The notes below the pieces were generated by a model. It was not told where the DNA came from. It did no database searches and was given only the letters and a program-made list of their open reading frames with translations. Below are positions 26,694 to 34,873 of a stretch of DNA of 64,000 nt, piece after piece. The position numbers and the translations under genes are program-made. The number at the start of each line of letters is the position of its first letter. Positions within the stretch are counted from its first letter, which is position 1. Source of the DNA: Bradyrhizobium sp. C9 (GTDB lineage Bacteria; Pseudomonadota; Alphaproteobacteria; Rhizobiales; Xanthobacteraceae); contig NZ_NWTG01000006.1 of the NCBI RefSeq assembly GCF_002532045.1, forward strand, positions 248,001 through 312,000, given 5' to 3'.

Positions 26694-27380
26694 ATGATCA
26701 AATTCTATTTCAATGGTGCGCCGAACCCGAACAAGGTTGCCCTGTTCCTGGAAGAATCCGGCCTGCCGTTCGAGGCGATTCCGGTCGACACCCGCAAGGG
26801 CGAGCAGTTCTCGCCGGAATTCCTCAAGGTCAATCCGAACGGCAAGGTGCCGGCGATCGACGATGACGGGGTGCTGGTGTTCGACAGCAACGCCATCCTG
26901 CTCTACCTCGCCGAGGAGAACGGCAAATTCCTGCCCGCCAACACGCCGGCCAACCGCGCCGCGACGCTGTCCTGGCTGATGTTCATCGCAACCGGCCTCG
27001 GCCCGTATTCCGGCCAGGCGGTGCATTTCAAGCATTTCGCGCCGAAGGATCTCGACTACGCCAACAACCGTTACCAGTATGAGGCGCATCGCCACTACAA
27101 GATCCTCGACGATCACCTGGCGAAGTCGCGCTACATGGTCGGCGACAGCTACACGATCGTCGACATGGCGTTCTGGGGCTGGGCGCGGATGGCGCCGTTC
27201 ATCCTCGGCGAGGAAGGCTACGCCAAATATCCGAACGTGAAGCGGCTGGTCGACGAGATCTCGGCGCGGCCGGCGGCGGCGCGCGCGATCGCGCTGAAGG
27301 ACAGGCACACCTTCAAGACCGAGATGGACGACGCAGCCCGCGACATCATGTTCGGCCACCTCAAGTCCAAGGTGGCGTAA
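26694..27380 (+). CDS. glutathione S-transferase family protein
   Basis: A 228-residue GST with an N-terminal thioredoxin-like domain (MIKFYFNGAPNPNKVALFLEE, then NPNGKVPAIDDDGVLVFDSNAILLYLAE, the glutathione-binding cis-Pro and Ser-Asn region) and an all-helical C-terminal domain. It resembles the YghU/Ure2-like group in the N-terminal NGAPNPNKV. The likely role is glutathione-dependent reduction or conjugation. AGGGAG at 26680-26685 supports ATG 26694. Confidence 0.88.
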   Translation: MIKFYFNGAPNPNKVALFLEESGLPFEAIPVDTRKGEQFSPEFLKVNPNGKVPAIDDDGVLVFDSNAILLYLAEENGKFLPANTPANRAATLSWLMFIATGLGPYSGQAVHFKHFAPKDLDYANNRYQYEAHRHYKILDDHLAKSRYMVGDSYTIVDMAFWGWARMAPFILGEEGYAKYPNVKRLVDEISARPAAARAIALKDRHTFKTEMDDAARDIMFGHLKSKVA

Positions 27381-27450
27381 GCTATCCCACAACGCTGCAC
27401 AGGGTGGGCGCGCTGACGCGTTGCGCACCCTGCGCATTTCGCATCGCATC

Positions 27451-27612
27451 TCACGGCGGCCAGTAGAGGCGGCCGTTGTCGCACCGGCCATGATGGGCGA
27501 TGTCGACGCGGCAGACGCTGATGTCCTGCAGCTCGCGTTCACTCATGACAGCAAGCTGCCGCCACGCGCGCCGGTTGTCACGCCACTGCCGGATCCAGGC
27601 CCGCCCTGCCAC
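27451..27612 (-). CDS. DUF1127 domain small protein
   Basis: A 53-residue arginine-rich protein in the short gap after the SnoaL-like gene. Its core AWRQLAVMSERELQDI followed by SVCRVDI matches the DUF1127 signature of a helix ending in SxREL-x-DI-x-x-x-R-x-DI. It ends GRLYWPP. The frame is open from a GTG at 27612, 19 bp past the SnoaL stop; no ATG precedes the domain and no clear Shine-Dalgarno is visible, so translation may be coupled. Small DUF1127 proteins bind RNA or affect phosphate and stress responses in some alphaproteobacteria. The family match is good; the start and expression are uncertain. Confidence 0.65.
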   Translation of the reverse strand: MAGRAWIRQWRDNRRAWRQLAVMSERELQDISVCRVDIAHHGRCDNGRLYWPP

Positions 27613-27631
27613 GACTGCGGCCGTCAGTGTC

Positions 27632-28075
27632 TCAACCCGCCGCGCGAACCGCGGCCGCCGGAAACGGACCGAGCGCCTTCTCGGTCAGCACCGAGTCGCA
27701 ATATTCCCGGATTTCCTTGATCCGGCCGCCGTCGAAGCGAAACACCAGGCAATAGTCGTTGTCGTAGCGCTGGCCTTCCTTGGTGAGGTTGTTGCCCTTG
27801 GCCTCGACCGCGACGATGTCGCCGTCGGCGATGAAGCGATGGGCGATGGTGCGACCGCGCTCCACCAACCGGGAGCGGACATGGCCGTGCAGGTCGTTCA
27901 TGATCGATTGCTTGCCGGTGAAGGTGCGCGACCAGGAATATTGCCCGGTCACAGTCCAGACCGCGTCGTCGGCGAGATTGGCGACCAGCAGCGATTTCTC
28001 GCGCACCGCGGGGTCGGGATCGCCTGCGATCGCGAATATCTCCTGCACCAGTTTCTTGTTGTCGGCTGCGCTCAT
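27632..28075 (-). CDS. SnoaL-like/NTF2-fold protein
   Basis: A 147-residue protein of the NTF2-like superfamily with the usual pattern of an N-terminal helix (NKKLVQEIFAI), an aromatic core (DDAVWTVTGQYSWSRTFTGKQSIMNDL) and the last strands (YDNDYCLVFRFDGGRIKEIREYCDS). SnoaL-like members act as small hydrolases, isomerases or ligand binders; no activity can be assigned. AAGGAG seven bases upstream supports ATG 28075. It is divergent from the LysR gene with 151 bp between them, a layout typical of a LysR target. The DUF1127 frame follows. Confidence 0.82.
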   Translation of the reverse strand: MSAADNKKLVQEIFAIAGDPDPAVREKSLLVANLADDAVWTVTGQYSWSRTFTGKQSIMNDLHGHVRSRLVERGRTIAHRFIADGDIVAVEAKGNNLTKEGQRYDNDYCLVFRFDGGRIKEIREYCDSVLTEKALGPFPAAAVRAAG

Positions 28076-28226
28076 GGCGCGTCTCCTTGCGATGGATTGG
28101 CTCTGATTTGAGGCATTTCCTCGCGCGATGAGCCGTTCGCTTCGCGTGAGAACGCCTTGCCTCCCAATCATGCGGCGTCGACGCACATTCTTCCAATCGA
28201 TAGGTGGTATGATATATATTCACCTG

Positions 28227-29141
28227 ATGAATTTGAATTCGCTTGACCTCAATCTGTTGGTCGCGCTCGACGCCCTGCTGCGCGATGCCAATGTTAGCCG
28301 CGCCGCGATGCGGCTCAACCTGTCGCAGCCGGCGACCAGCCACGCCTTGCAGCGGCTGCGCGATTTGATCGGAGATCCGCTGCTGGTGCGCAACGGCGCG
28401 CGGATGGAGCTGACGCCGCGGGCTCAGGCGCTGCGTTCACCGTTGGCGCAGGCGCTCGACCAGGTGCGCACGCTGTTCGCCTCCGATGATTTCGACCCGG
28501 CGCGCAGCGAGCGGCATTTCCGTCTGATGATGCCCGACCTCGCGGTCGAGCTGTTGATGCCGCCGCTGATGGAGAAGGTGACGCAGCTGGCGCCGAACGT
28601 CACCATCGACGTCGTGCCGTGGCGGAGCTCGACGATCTTCACGCCCGACTTTGCCCGCACCATCGATCTCGTGATCTCGATCGGCAATTCCTTCAAGGGC
28701 TTTCACCGCCAGCGGCTCTACACCGACATCGATGCGCTCGCGGTGCGGCGCGGCCATCCCGCCGGCGTCAAGCTCCGGAAGCGCGAAGCGTTCCTCGCTG
28801 CGCGCCATGTCGCCGTGATCATCCGCGGCCATAACGAGGATCTGATCGACACCTGGCTGCGCGCCAAGGGGATCCAGCGGCGGATCGCGCTGGTGGTGCC
28901 GGGCTATATCGAGGCACTGCACGTCACCGCGCGCACCGACCTCGTCGCATTCGTGCCGCGCCGGCTGATCTCTGCGCTGTCGAAACAACTATCGCTGGTG
29001 ACGGTGACGCCGCCGCTCGATCCAGGGATCGACGAGCAGCACATGTTCTATCCGACACGGGCGCAGATGGATCCGGGCTCGATCTGGCTGCGCAAGCTGA
29101 TGCTGGAGACCGGACGGGAGCTGGAGAAGGGGAAGGCGTAA
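28227..29141 (+). CDS. LysR-family transcriptional regulator
   Basis: A 304-residue LysR regulator. The winged helix-turn-helix reads LDLNLLVALDALLRDANVSRAA, then NLSQPATSHALQRLRDLIGD, close to the NahR/NodD type of N terminus. The effector domain follows (LRSPLAQALDQ linker, then MMPDLAVELLMPPLMEKV). ATG at 28227 is chosen; an ATG six codons upstream is possible. It probably controls the divergent SnoaL-like gene. The shared region has an AT-rich core TGATATATATT flanked by AGGTG and CACCT, a possible binding site. Similarity to NodD is only of the DNA-binding domain; no nod genes are near. Confidence 0.9.
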   Translation: MNLNSLDLNLLVALDALLRDANVSRAAMRLNLSQPATSHALQRLRDLIGDPLLVRNGARMELTPRAQALRSPLAQALDQVRTLFASDDFDPARSERHFRLMMPDLAVELLMPPLMEKVTQLAPNVTIDVVPWRSSTIFTPDFARTIDLVISIGNSFKGFHRQRLYTDIDALAVRRGHPAGVKLRKREAFLAARHVAVIIRGHNEDLIDTWLRAKGIQRRIALVVPGYIEALHVTARTDLVAFVPRRLISALSKQLSLVTVTPPLDPGIDEQHMFYPTRAQMDPGSIWLRKLMLETGRELEKGKA

Positions 29142-29152
29142 CACACACTTTC

Positions 29153-29275
29153 GTCGTCCCGGCGAAAGCCGGGACCCATAACCACAGCCGTGAATTGGGA
29201 ATGAAGGGCTGTGGCCCCAGCGTCGCGCCACAATTGAGGTTTGGGGTTATGGGTCCCGGCTTTCGCCGGGACGAC
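29153..29275. repeat. paired palindromic repeat, family A copy 4
   Basis: A 123-bp element with perfectly inverted 31-bp ends (29153-29183 and 29245-29275), the best preserved pair in the window. Its centre contains GGCCCCAGCGTCGCGCCAC. It fills the gap between the convergent LysR and GST genes. Confidence 0.92.
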
Positions 29276-29308
29276 ATCGCATTCTTGGCTTCCGCTTCGC
29301 TCTCTGCC

Positions 29309-29929
29309 CTACGCCCTCTGCTCGGCCAGCACCTTCTGCACCGCCGGCCGCTGCTCCATCGCCGCGCGATGCGCCTTTACCTTGGGCAAGGTCGCGATGT
29401 CGACGCCGTCGCCGTCGAGCCAGAGGGTCAGCGTGTAGAGATAGGCATCGCCGACCGTGTAACTGTCGCCCATCACCCACGGGCCCTTCAGCATGTCGCG
29501 CTCGATCAGGTTGAAGCAGGCGCCCATGGTCTTCGGGACCATCGACTTCATGTCGGCGAACGAGGTCTCCTGCGTCGCCCAGCGCGCGCCGCGCATCTTG
29601 TGAGCGTGGCAGACATGCACCGTCGAGCACAGGTAGGAATTGAAGGCCTGCAGCTTCGCGAATGCGAAGGCGTCGTCGAGCGGCGCGAGCTTCGCCTGCG
29701 GATAGGTCTGTGCGATGTAGGCCAGCATCGCCGGCGTCTCGGTCAGCACGCCGTGGTCGGTCACCAGCGACGGCACCCGGCCCTTCGGGTTAATCTTCAG
29801 GTACTCCGGGCTGTTCTGCTGGTTGACCTTGAAATCGAGCCGCTCGACCGAATAGGACGCACCGGCTTCGGCCAGTGCGATGTGGGACGCGAGCGCGCAG
29901 GTGCCAGGGGCGGTATAGAGCTTGAGCAT
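29309..29929 (-). CDS. glutathione S-transferase family protein
   Basis: A 206-residue GST: N-terminal domain MLKLYTAPGTCALASHIALAEAGASY, then INPKGRVPSLVTDHGVLTETPAMLAYIAQ with the cis-Pro and the Glu-Thr glutathione site, then an all-alpha C-terminal domain with GDSYTVGDAYLYTLTLWL. The TAPGTCALA start is that of bacterial beta-like GSTs, where the Cys contacts glutathione. AGAGGA eight bases before ATG 29929 supports the start. The gene is divergent from the flavin monooxygenase with about 170 bp between them; a shared detoxification or catabolic role is possible. Confidence 0.9.
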   Translation of the reverse strand: MLKLYTAPGTCALASHIALAEAGASYSVERLDFKVNQQNSPEYLKINPKGRVPSLVTDHGVLTETPAMLAYIAQTYPQAKLAPLDDAFAFAKLQAFNSYLCSTVHVCHAHKMRGARWATQETSFADMKSMVPKTMGACFNLIERDMLKGPWVMGDSYTVGDAYLYTLTLWLDGDGVDIATLPKVKAHRAAMEQRPAVQKVLAEQRA

Positions 29930-30101
29930 GTCGTTGTCCTCTGCGGGCCTTGTCGGTTCGTTGCGAACCCGGCCTGGCTTGTTATGAGATGCGGCGGACG
30001 TTAGCTGCAGCACCCCTTGCCGTCCACCCCGCGCGGTGCCGCGGACCTTGCCCGCAGCGGGGCCGCCATGCGATGACGATGGCCAACCGAGAGGGCTTTT
30101 C

Positions 30102-31370
30102 ATGACTGTGCTGATTGCAGGTGGCGGAATTGGCGGGCTGACACTGGCGCTCAGCCTGCACCAGATCGGCGTGCCCTGCCGCATCTTCGAGAGCGTGCCC
30201 GAATTGCGGCCGCTCGGCGTCGGCATCAACGTGCTGCCGCATGCGGTGCGCGAATTGATCGAGCTCGGGCTGCACGATGTGCTCGACGCATCGGCGGTGC
30301 GCACCCGCGAGCTCGCCTATTTCTCCAAGCACGGCAAGCCGATCTGGAGCGAGCCGCGCGGGCTCGAGGCCGGCTATAAATGGCCTCAGTTCTCGATCCA
30401 TCGCGGCCGGTTGCAGCAGCTGCTGCTCGACGCCGCGACCGAACGGCTGGGAGCCGCGAACATCCTGACCAGCCATCATCTCACCGGCTGGACCGAGACG
30501 GCCGACGGCGTTCGCGCCGAATTCATCGACAAGGCGACTGCCAAGCCCGCCGGCAGCTATGACGGCGCGGTGCTGATCGCCGCCGACGGAATCCATTCGG
30601 CGGTGCGCGAAAAACTCTATCCGCAGGAAGGGCCACCGATCTGGAACGGCCGCATCCTGTGGCGCGGCATCACCCGCGGCAATGCCTTCCTGACCGGCCG
30701 CACCATGATCATGGCCGGCCACGAGACCCTGAAATTCGTCTGCTATCCGATCTCGAAAGAGGCCGGCGCCGACGGCAAGTTCGACATCAACTGGGTCGCC
30801 GAGCGGCATATGCCGCCGACCTATCAGTGGCGCCGCGAGGACTATAACCGCACCGCAAAGCTCGACGAGTTCCTGCCGTGGTTCGAGAGCTGGAATTTCG
30901 ACTGGCTCGACGTGCCCGGCCTGATCCGCAACTGTCCGCACGCTTACGAATATCCGCTGGTCGATCGCGATCCGATCCCGCAATGGACCTTCGGCCGCGT
31001 CACGCTGATGGGCGACGCGGCGCACCCGATGTACCCGATCGGCTCCAACGGCGCCTCGCAGGCGATTTTGGATGCGCGCACGCTGACGCGCGAGATTTTG
31101 GCGCACGGTGCAACGCAGGCGGCGCTGTTGGCCTATGAGGCCGAACGGCGCCCGGCGACGACCGACCTCGTGATGCTGAACCGCCGCAACGGCCCGGAGC
31201 AGGTGATGCAGCTGGTCGAGGAGCGCGCGCCCAATGGCTTTGGCGTCGTCACCGAGGTGCTGTCGCAGCAGGAACTGGAAGACATCGCCGCCAACTACAA
31301 GCGCGTCGCCGGCTTCCAGGTCGACGGGCTGAACGCCAAACCGCCGATCGTGCAGCGGGCGGGAGCGTAA
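30102..31370 (+). CDS. FAD-dependent monooxygenase (PHBH/UbiH-like)
   Basis: A 422-residue single-component flavoprotein monooxygenase. It starts MTVLIAGGGIGGLTLALSLHQ, the FAD Rossmann motif. Residues VLIAADGIHSAVREKLYP give the DG motif for FAD and NAD(P)H, and TLMGDAAHPMYPIGSNGASQAILDA gives the GD motif. These enzymes hydroxylate aromatic or polyketide-like substrates; the exact substrate is unknown. GAGAGG upstream supports ATG 30102. It is divergent from the GST gene. Confidence 0.9.
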   Translation: MTVLIAGGGIGGLTLALSLHQIGVPCRIFESVPELRPLGVGINVLPHAVRELIELGLHDVLDASAVRTRELAYFSKHGKPIWSEPRGLEAGYKWPQFSIHRGRLQQLLLDAATERLGAANILTSHHLTGWTETADGVRAEFIDKATAKPAGSYDGAVLIAADGIHSAVREKLYPQEGPPIWNGRILWRGITRGNAFLTGRTMIMAGHETLKFVCYPISKEAGADGKFDINWVAERHMPPTYQWRREDYNRTAKLDEFLPWFESWNFDWLDVPGLIRNCPHAYEYPLVDRDPIPQWTFGRVTLMGDAAHPMYPIGSNGASQAILDARTLTREILAHGATQAALLAYEAERRPATTDLVMLNRRNGPEQVMQLVEERAPNGFGVVTEVLSQQELEDIAANYKRVAGFQVDGLNAKPPIVQRAGA

Positions 31371-31394
31371 GCGCTGCGTGACTTGAAGCAGTCG

Positions 31395-31503
31395 CTGAGG
31401 AGCCGCGAAGCGGCGTCTCGAAGGATGCACGGCCCGGCCGGTGGCCGTCGACCCTTCGAGGCTCGCCCAGCGGTGCGAGTGCACCGCAAGGCTCGCACCT
31501 CAG
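31395..31503. repeat. inverted repeat, family M (CTGAGG...CCTCAG)
   Basis: A 109-bp element with outer arms CTGAGG and CCTCAG and inner arms CTCGAAGGAT-like and ACCCTTCGAG. A GC stem CGGTGCGAGTGCACCGCAAGG-like lies near the right end. It sits between the convergent monooxygenase and thioesterase genes. Confidence 0.7.
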
Positions 31504-31531
31504 GGTGACGGAACTGCTAAAGCGCGCGGTC

Positions 31532-31945
31532 CTACCGCAGCGCCCGCGCCGCTTCCACCAGGCGGATGCTGCTGCTCGCCGTGGCGAGCAATGTGCCGTC
31601 CGCGGCGGTCAGCCGGCCCTCGACGAAGGCGATGGTCTTGCCGAGCTGCGTCACGGTCGCTTCACCGGTGATCGGTCCGGGTTTCGCGGGCGCGAGGAAG
31701 TTGACGGTCATCGTGATCGTCGTGGTGAACAGCCTGCCCTCGGTCATGATGAACACCGCCGGCCCCATCGTGTCGTCGAGCATCGACGACAGCATGCCGC
31801 CCTGGATGAAGCCGGCCGGATTGCAGAAATCCTCCTCGAACACGATCCTGATCCAGCCGTCCTGCGGACGTGCATCAGCCACGCGCCAACCCAGCAGCCT
31901 TGCGACGGGCGGCATCGGGATGCGGTCGAGTGCGGTTGCGATCAT
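31532..31945 (-). CDS. PaaI-type hotdog thioesterase
   Basis: A 137-residue hotdog-fold protein. The diagnostic PaaI helix segment reads NPAGFIQGGMLSSMLDDTMGPA, with the conserved G-G and the catalytic acidic residue. The strands TTITMTVNFLAPAKPGPITGEATV follow. It should hydrolyse acyl- or aryl-CoA thioesters in the cytoplasm; the substrate is not predictable. It is followed on the same strand by no close partner; mutY starts upstream at 33126 and ends 68 bp before this gene's start. Confidence 0.87.
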   Translation of the reverse strand: MIATALDRIPMPPVARLLGWRVADARPQDGWIRIVFEEDFCNPAGFIQGGMLSSMLDDTMGPAVFIMTEGRLFTTTITMTVNFLAPAKPGPITGEATVTQLGKTIAFVEGRLTAADGTLLATASSSIRLVEAARALR

Positions 31946-32013
31946 GGCGGCCTCCGTTTTGGAAGTCGTAGCCGGGACCTGCTGCCAGCATGGTGTCAGC
32001 AGGTCGTCTCCCC

Positions 32014-33126
32014 CTAAAGATCCAGCCCGTGCGCGATGGCCTTGCGCATCACGTTGGGAAACGCCTCGCCGTCCAGCGTCGCTACCGGCACCCAGCGCAT
32101 GCCGTCCGGCGCGCGGGTCCGCGGCGGCACGCTGGCCGTATAGACCACAAGCTCGAGCGGAAAGTGCGTGAACACATGGGTGACCACGCCGGTCCTGCGG
32201 TGCCAGCGCGTGACGCCCTTGAGCTCCGGCGCCTGCGCCAAAGCGGCGGCATCCGCCTGCCCGGCAAGCCACTGCGATCCCGGCACCTCGGTCATGCCGC
32301 CGAGCAGGCCCTTTTCCGGGCGCGAGCGCACCAGGAGCTCGCCGCCCCGCGTCACCACGAAGGCGGCGCCGCGTCGCAACGTGCCGGTCTTCTTCGGCGC
32401 CTTCCGCGGGAAGGTCTCCTGATCGCCGCGGATGCGGCCTGCGCAATCGTCATTCAGCGGACACAATGCGCAGGCCGGTTTCTTCGGCGTGCAGATGGTG
32501 GCGCCGAGGTCCATCAGGGCTTGGGCACTGTCCCCGGCGCGAGAGTTCTCGTTGCCGGCGCGGGACGAGCCGAGCAATGTCGCGGCCATCTCCTTGATCA
32601 GCGGCTTGGCCTGCGGCAACGCCGCTTCGATGGCGTAGAGCCGGCTGACCACGCGCTCGATATTGCCGTCGACCGGCATGGTGCGGCGGTCGAACGCGAT
32701 CGCGGCGATCGCCGCCGCGGTGTACGGCCCGACGCCCGGCAGCGCGCGCAGCTCCTCCTCGGTGTCCGGAAAGGCCCCGCCATGCTCGCTCAGCACCGCA
32801 ACCGCGCAGGCATGCAGGTTGCGCGCACGCGAATAATAGCCGAGCCCGGCCCACATCCTGAGGACATCGTCGAGCGAGGCGCGGCCAAGCGCGGACACGT
32901 CGGGCCAGCGCGCCAGGAATTTCTCGAAATAGGGGCCGACCGCCCTGACCGTGGTCTGCTGCAGCATGATCTCCGACAGCCACACGCGGTACGGATCGGC
33001 CCGCTCCCCCGCCTCCGCACGCCACGGCAGCCGCCGGCGATGCCGGTCATACCAGGCCAGCAGCCGCGCCGGGCGGTCGGTTTGCTGGTCGGTCGATTTG
33101 GTCTTAGCGGCCGCGCGAGAGCTCAT
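32014..33126 (-). CDS. mutY: A/G-specific adenine glycosylase
   Basis: MutY removes adenine mispaired with 8-oxoguanine. The 370-residue protein has the catalytic region YRVWLSEIMLQQTTVRAV with the essential Glu, the helix-hairpin-helix LPGVGPYTAAAIAAIAF followed by the catalytic Asp in MPVDGNIERV, and the 4Fe-4S loop CTPKKPACALCPLNDDC (C-x6-C-x2-C-x5-C). A NUDIX-like C-terminal domain from about residue 235 should recognise 8-oxoG. It is divergent from the dciA-like gene across a 141-bp gap that contains a palindrome at 33158-33180. Confidence 0.96.
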   Translation of the reverse strand: MSSRAAAKTKSTDQQTDRPARLLAWYDRHRRRLPWRAEAGERADPYRVWLSEIMLQQTTVRAVGPYFEKFLARWPDVSALGRASLDDVLRMWAGLGYYSRARNLHACAVAVLSEHGGAFPDTEEELRALPGVGPYTAAAIAAIAFDRRTMPVDGNIERVVSRLYAIEAALPQAKPLIKEMAATLLGSSRAGNENSRAGDSAQALMDLGATICTPKKPACALCPLNDDCAGRIRGDQETFPRKAPKKTGTLRRGAAFVVTRGGELLVRSRPEKGLLGGMTEVPGSQWLAGQADAAALAQAPELKGVTRWHRRTGVVTHVFTHFPLELVVYTASVPPRTRAPDGMRWVPVATLDGEAFPNVMRKAIAHGLDL

Positions 33127-33157
33127 GGACGTATCTTAAGGCAAATCTCGCCCCGTC

Positions 33158-33180
33158 ATGCCCGGGCTTGACCCGGGCAT
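33158..33180. repeat. palindrome ATGCCCGGG/CCCGGGCAT, family K
   Basis: A perfect 9-bp inverted repeat around CTTGA, preceded by CCCGTC. It lies between the divergent mutY and dciA-like starts. Because it sits between two promoters rather than after genes, a terminator role is unlikely. Confidence 0.75.
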
Positions 33181-33267
33181 CCACGCCTTTCTTATCCTGT
33201 GGTGCAAGCGCAGCCACATTGATGAACACGGTTTCGGCCCCATCGCGACCGCTGCTATAATCCTCCC

Positions 33268-33747
33268 ATGCCCAGACCCGGCCCGATCAGCGCAAAGCCC
33301 TTGTCGATCCTGCTCAGCGACGTCTTCACCGACGCCTATGCCAAGCAGGGCTTTGCCGCGCGCGAACTGGTGACGCGCTGGACCGAGATCGCCGGCGAGC
33401 GGATCGCGGCCTATTGCGAGCCGATGAAGATCCAGTGGCCCCGGCCGGTGGAGGGGCAGCCGCAGGAGCCGGCCACGCTGGTGCTGCGGGTCGAGGGGCC
33501 GATGGCGCTGGAGATCCAGCATTCCTCCGACGTCATCCTGGAACGGGTGAACCGTTTCTTCGGCTGGCACGCGGTCGGCCGCCTGACGATCCGGCAGGCG
33601 CCACTTTCGCGCCGCGCGCCCCGGACCCGGCCGCGCCAGCCCGACGCCAAAGCCGTGGCCCGGGAGGCGGCAAATCTTGCGGCCGTCGAGGACGACGATC
33701 TGCGCGCGGCGCTGGCCCGGCTGGGTGCCTCGATCAAGCGAAATTGA
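33268..33747 (+). CDS. DUF721/DciA family protein (putative DnaB helicase loader)
   Basis: A 159-residue DUF721 protein. The core runs LSILLSDVFTDAYAKQGFAARELVTRWTEIAGERIAAYCEP and then TLVLRVEGPMALEIQHSSDVILERVNRFFG, the KH-like DciA pattern. DciA helps load the replicative helicase DnaB in bacteria without DnaC or DnaI. The C-terminal third is basic and arginine/proline-rich (RRAPRTRPRQPDAKAVAREA). The neighbours mutY, a DsbA-like gene and smc form a gene order common in Rhizobiales. The family is clear; the replication role is inferred from other species. Confidence 0.82.
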   Translation: MPRPGPISAKPLSILLSDVFTDAYAKQGFAARELVTRWTEIAGERIAAYCEPMKIQWPRPVEGQPQEPATLVLRVEGPMALEIQHSSDVILERVNRFFGWHAVGRLTIRQAPLSRRAPRTRPRQPDAKAVAREAANLAAVEDDDLRAALARLGASIKRN

Positions 33748-33869
33748 CGCTTTTCGCAGGCACGGCCGCAAGACCCCGGCATTGCCACAATGGTCGTTTC
33801 AAGCTAGCGAAGGCTTCTTTTCGGGACCCCCTTCATTCTGGCGTGAATGCGCCAATCCGGGAGCTGACC

Positions 33870-34526
33870 TTGATCATCACGCGCCGCGCCTTCACCACCG
33901 CTCTCTCGCTGACCGGGCTTGCCGCCCTCGCCGGGCTGTCGCCGCTGCGCCTGATCACGGACGCGTTCGCGCAGACCGCCGCCGAGGTCGCCAAGCCGCA
34001 GTCGCTGCCGGACATGGGCCTCGGTCCGGCGGACGCCAAGGTGACGATCATCGAATACGCCTCGATGACCTGCCCGCACTGCGCCAATTTCAACGAGACC
34101 GTGTTCCCGAAGATCAAGTCGACCTACATCGACTCGGGCAAGGTCCGCTACGTGTTCCGCGAATTCCCGCTCGACATCAAGGCCGCCGCCGGTTCGATGC
34201 TGGCGCGCTGCATCGCCAAGGACGACGCGCCGAAGTTCTTTGCCGTGATCGACCTGCTGTTCCGCCAGCAGAACGACTGGGTGGTCAAGAACACCACCGA
34301 GACGCTGACGCGGATCGGCAAGCAGGCCGGCCTCAGCCAGCAGCAGGTCGAGGACTGCCTGAAGGATCAGACGCTGCTCGACAAGATCGCCGCCGACCAG
34401 AAATACGCCAACGACGTGCTGAAGGTGAACTCGACGCCGACCTTCTTCGTCAACGGCGAGATGCTGAAGGGCGAGACCTCGTTCGAGGAATTCAGCAAGC
34501 ACATCGATCCGCTGCTGAAGAGCTGA
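33870..34526 (+). CDS. DsbA-family thioredoxin-fold protein with Tat-like signal
   Basis: A 218-residue periplasmic thiol oxidoreductase of the DsbA/Com1 type. The start is TTG at 33870, with GGGAG six bases upstream; a GTG nine codons earlier is possible. The N terminus ITRRAFTTALSLTGLAALAGL has a twin-arginine pattern (TRRAF) and ends ITDAFAQT, a likely cleavage site. The active site is CPHC at residues 68-71, and the cis-Pro loop is NSTPTFFVNG. It should form or isomerise disulfides in exported proteins. It is codirectional with the dciA-like gene, 122 bp downstream. Confidence 0.88.
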   Translation: MIITRRAFTTALSLTGLAALAGLSPLRLITDAFAQTAAEVAKPQSLPDMGLGPADAKVTIIEYASMTCPHCANFNETVFPKIKSTYIDSGKVRYVFREFPLDIKAAAGSMLARCIAKDDAPKFFAVIDLLFRQQNDWVVKNTTETLTRIGKQAGLSQQQVEDCLKDQTLLDKIAADQKYANDVLKVNSTPTFFVNGEMLKGETSFEEFSKHIDPLLKS

Positions 34527-34873
34527 TCACGCGCCCCGCAAATCCGACGTCGTCGTGCCCGCGTTCGAGTCGCGGCACGATAATTGTGGATGATTTGCGA
34601 TCACGGCCTACGGCCATCGCATAATTTGGTTGTTGAAAACCTGATTCGCGCGATGCGAATCTTCGAGGACATGCAGAGGCCACAAAACCCCTGTAAATCC
34701 CTCGCAAATCCCTTGGGAAAAGCTTGGTCAAGCGGTTGCCCTGACGCACTCGCATCGCCATTGTCGCCGCTCATGAGAGCTGCACGCAGCTATTCACCCC
34801 AGACACCGACATTGCCATCCATGGTATTGTCACGGCAGGGAGATTCGCGCCCGGCCAAACGAGATTTGTGTAC
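34527..34873. other. gene-free interval before smc
   Basis: This 347-bp gap shows no gene. An imperfect hairpin TGCGAT-CAC-GGCC-TAC-GGCC-ATCGCA lies at 34596-34621, about 70 bp after the dsbA-like stop, and may end that transcript. The remainder presumably carries the smc promoter; I could not pick out a convincing -35/-10 pair. Confidence 0.55.

Noticed and set aside
28227..29141. LysR gene as nodD
   Set aside because: Only the DNA-binding region resembles NodD, as in the whole NahR/NodD branch; no nod box or nod gene is nearby.
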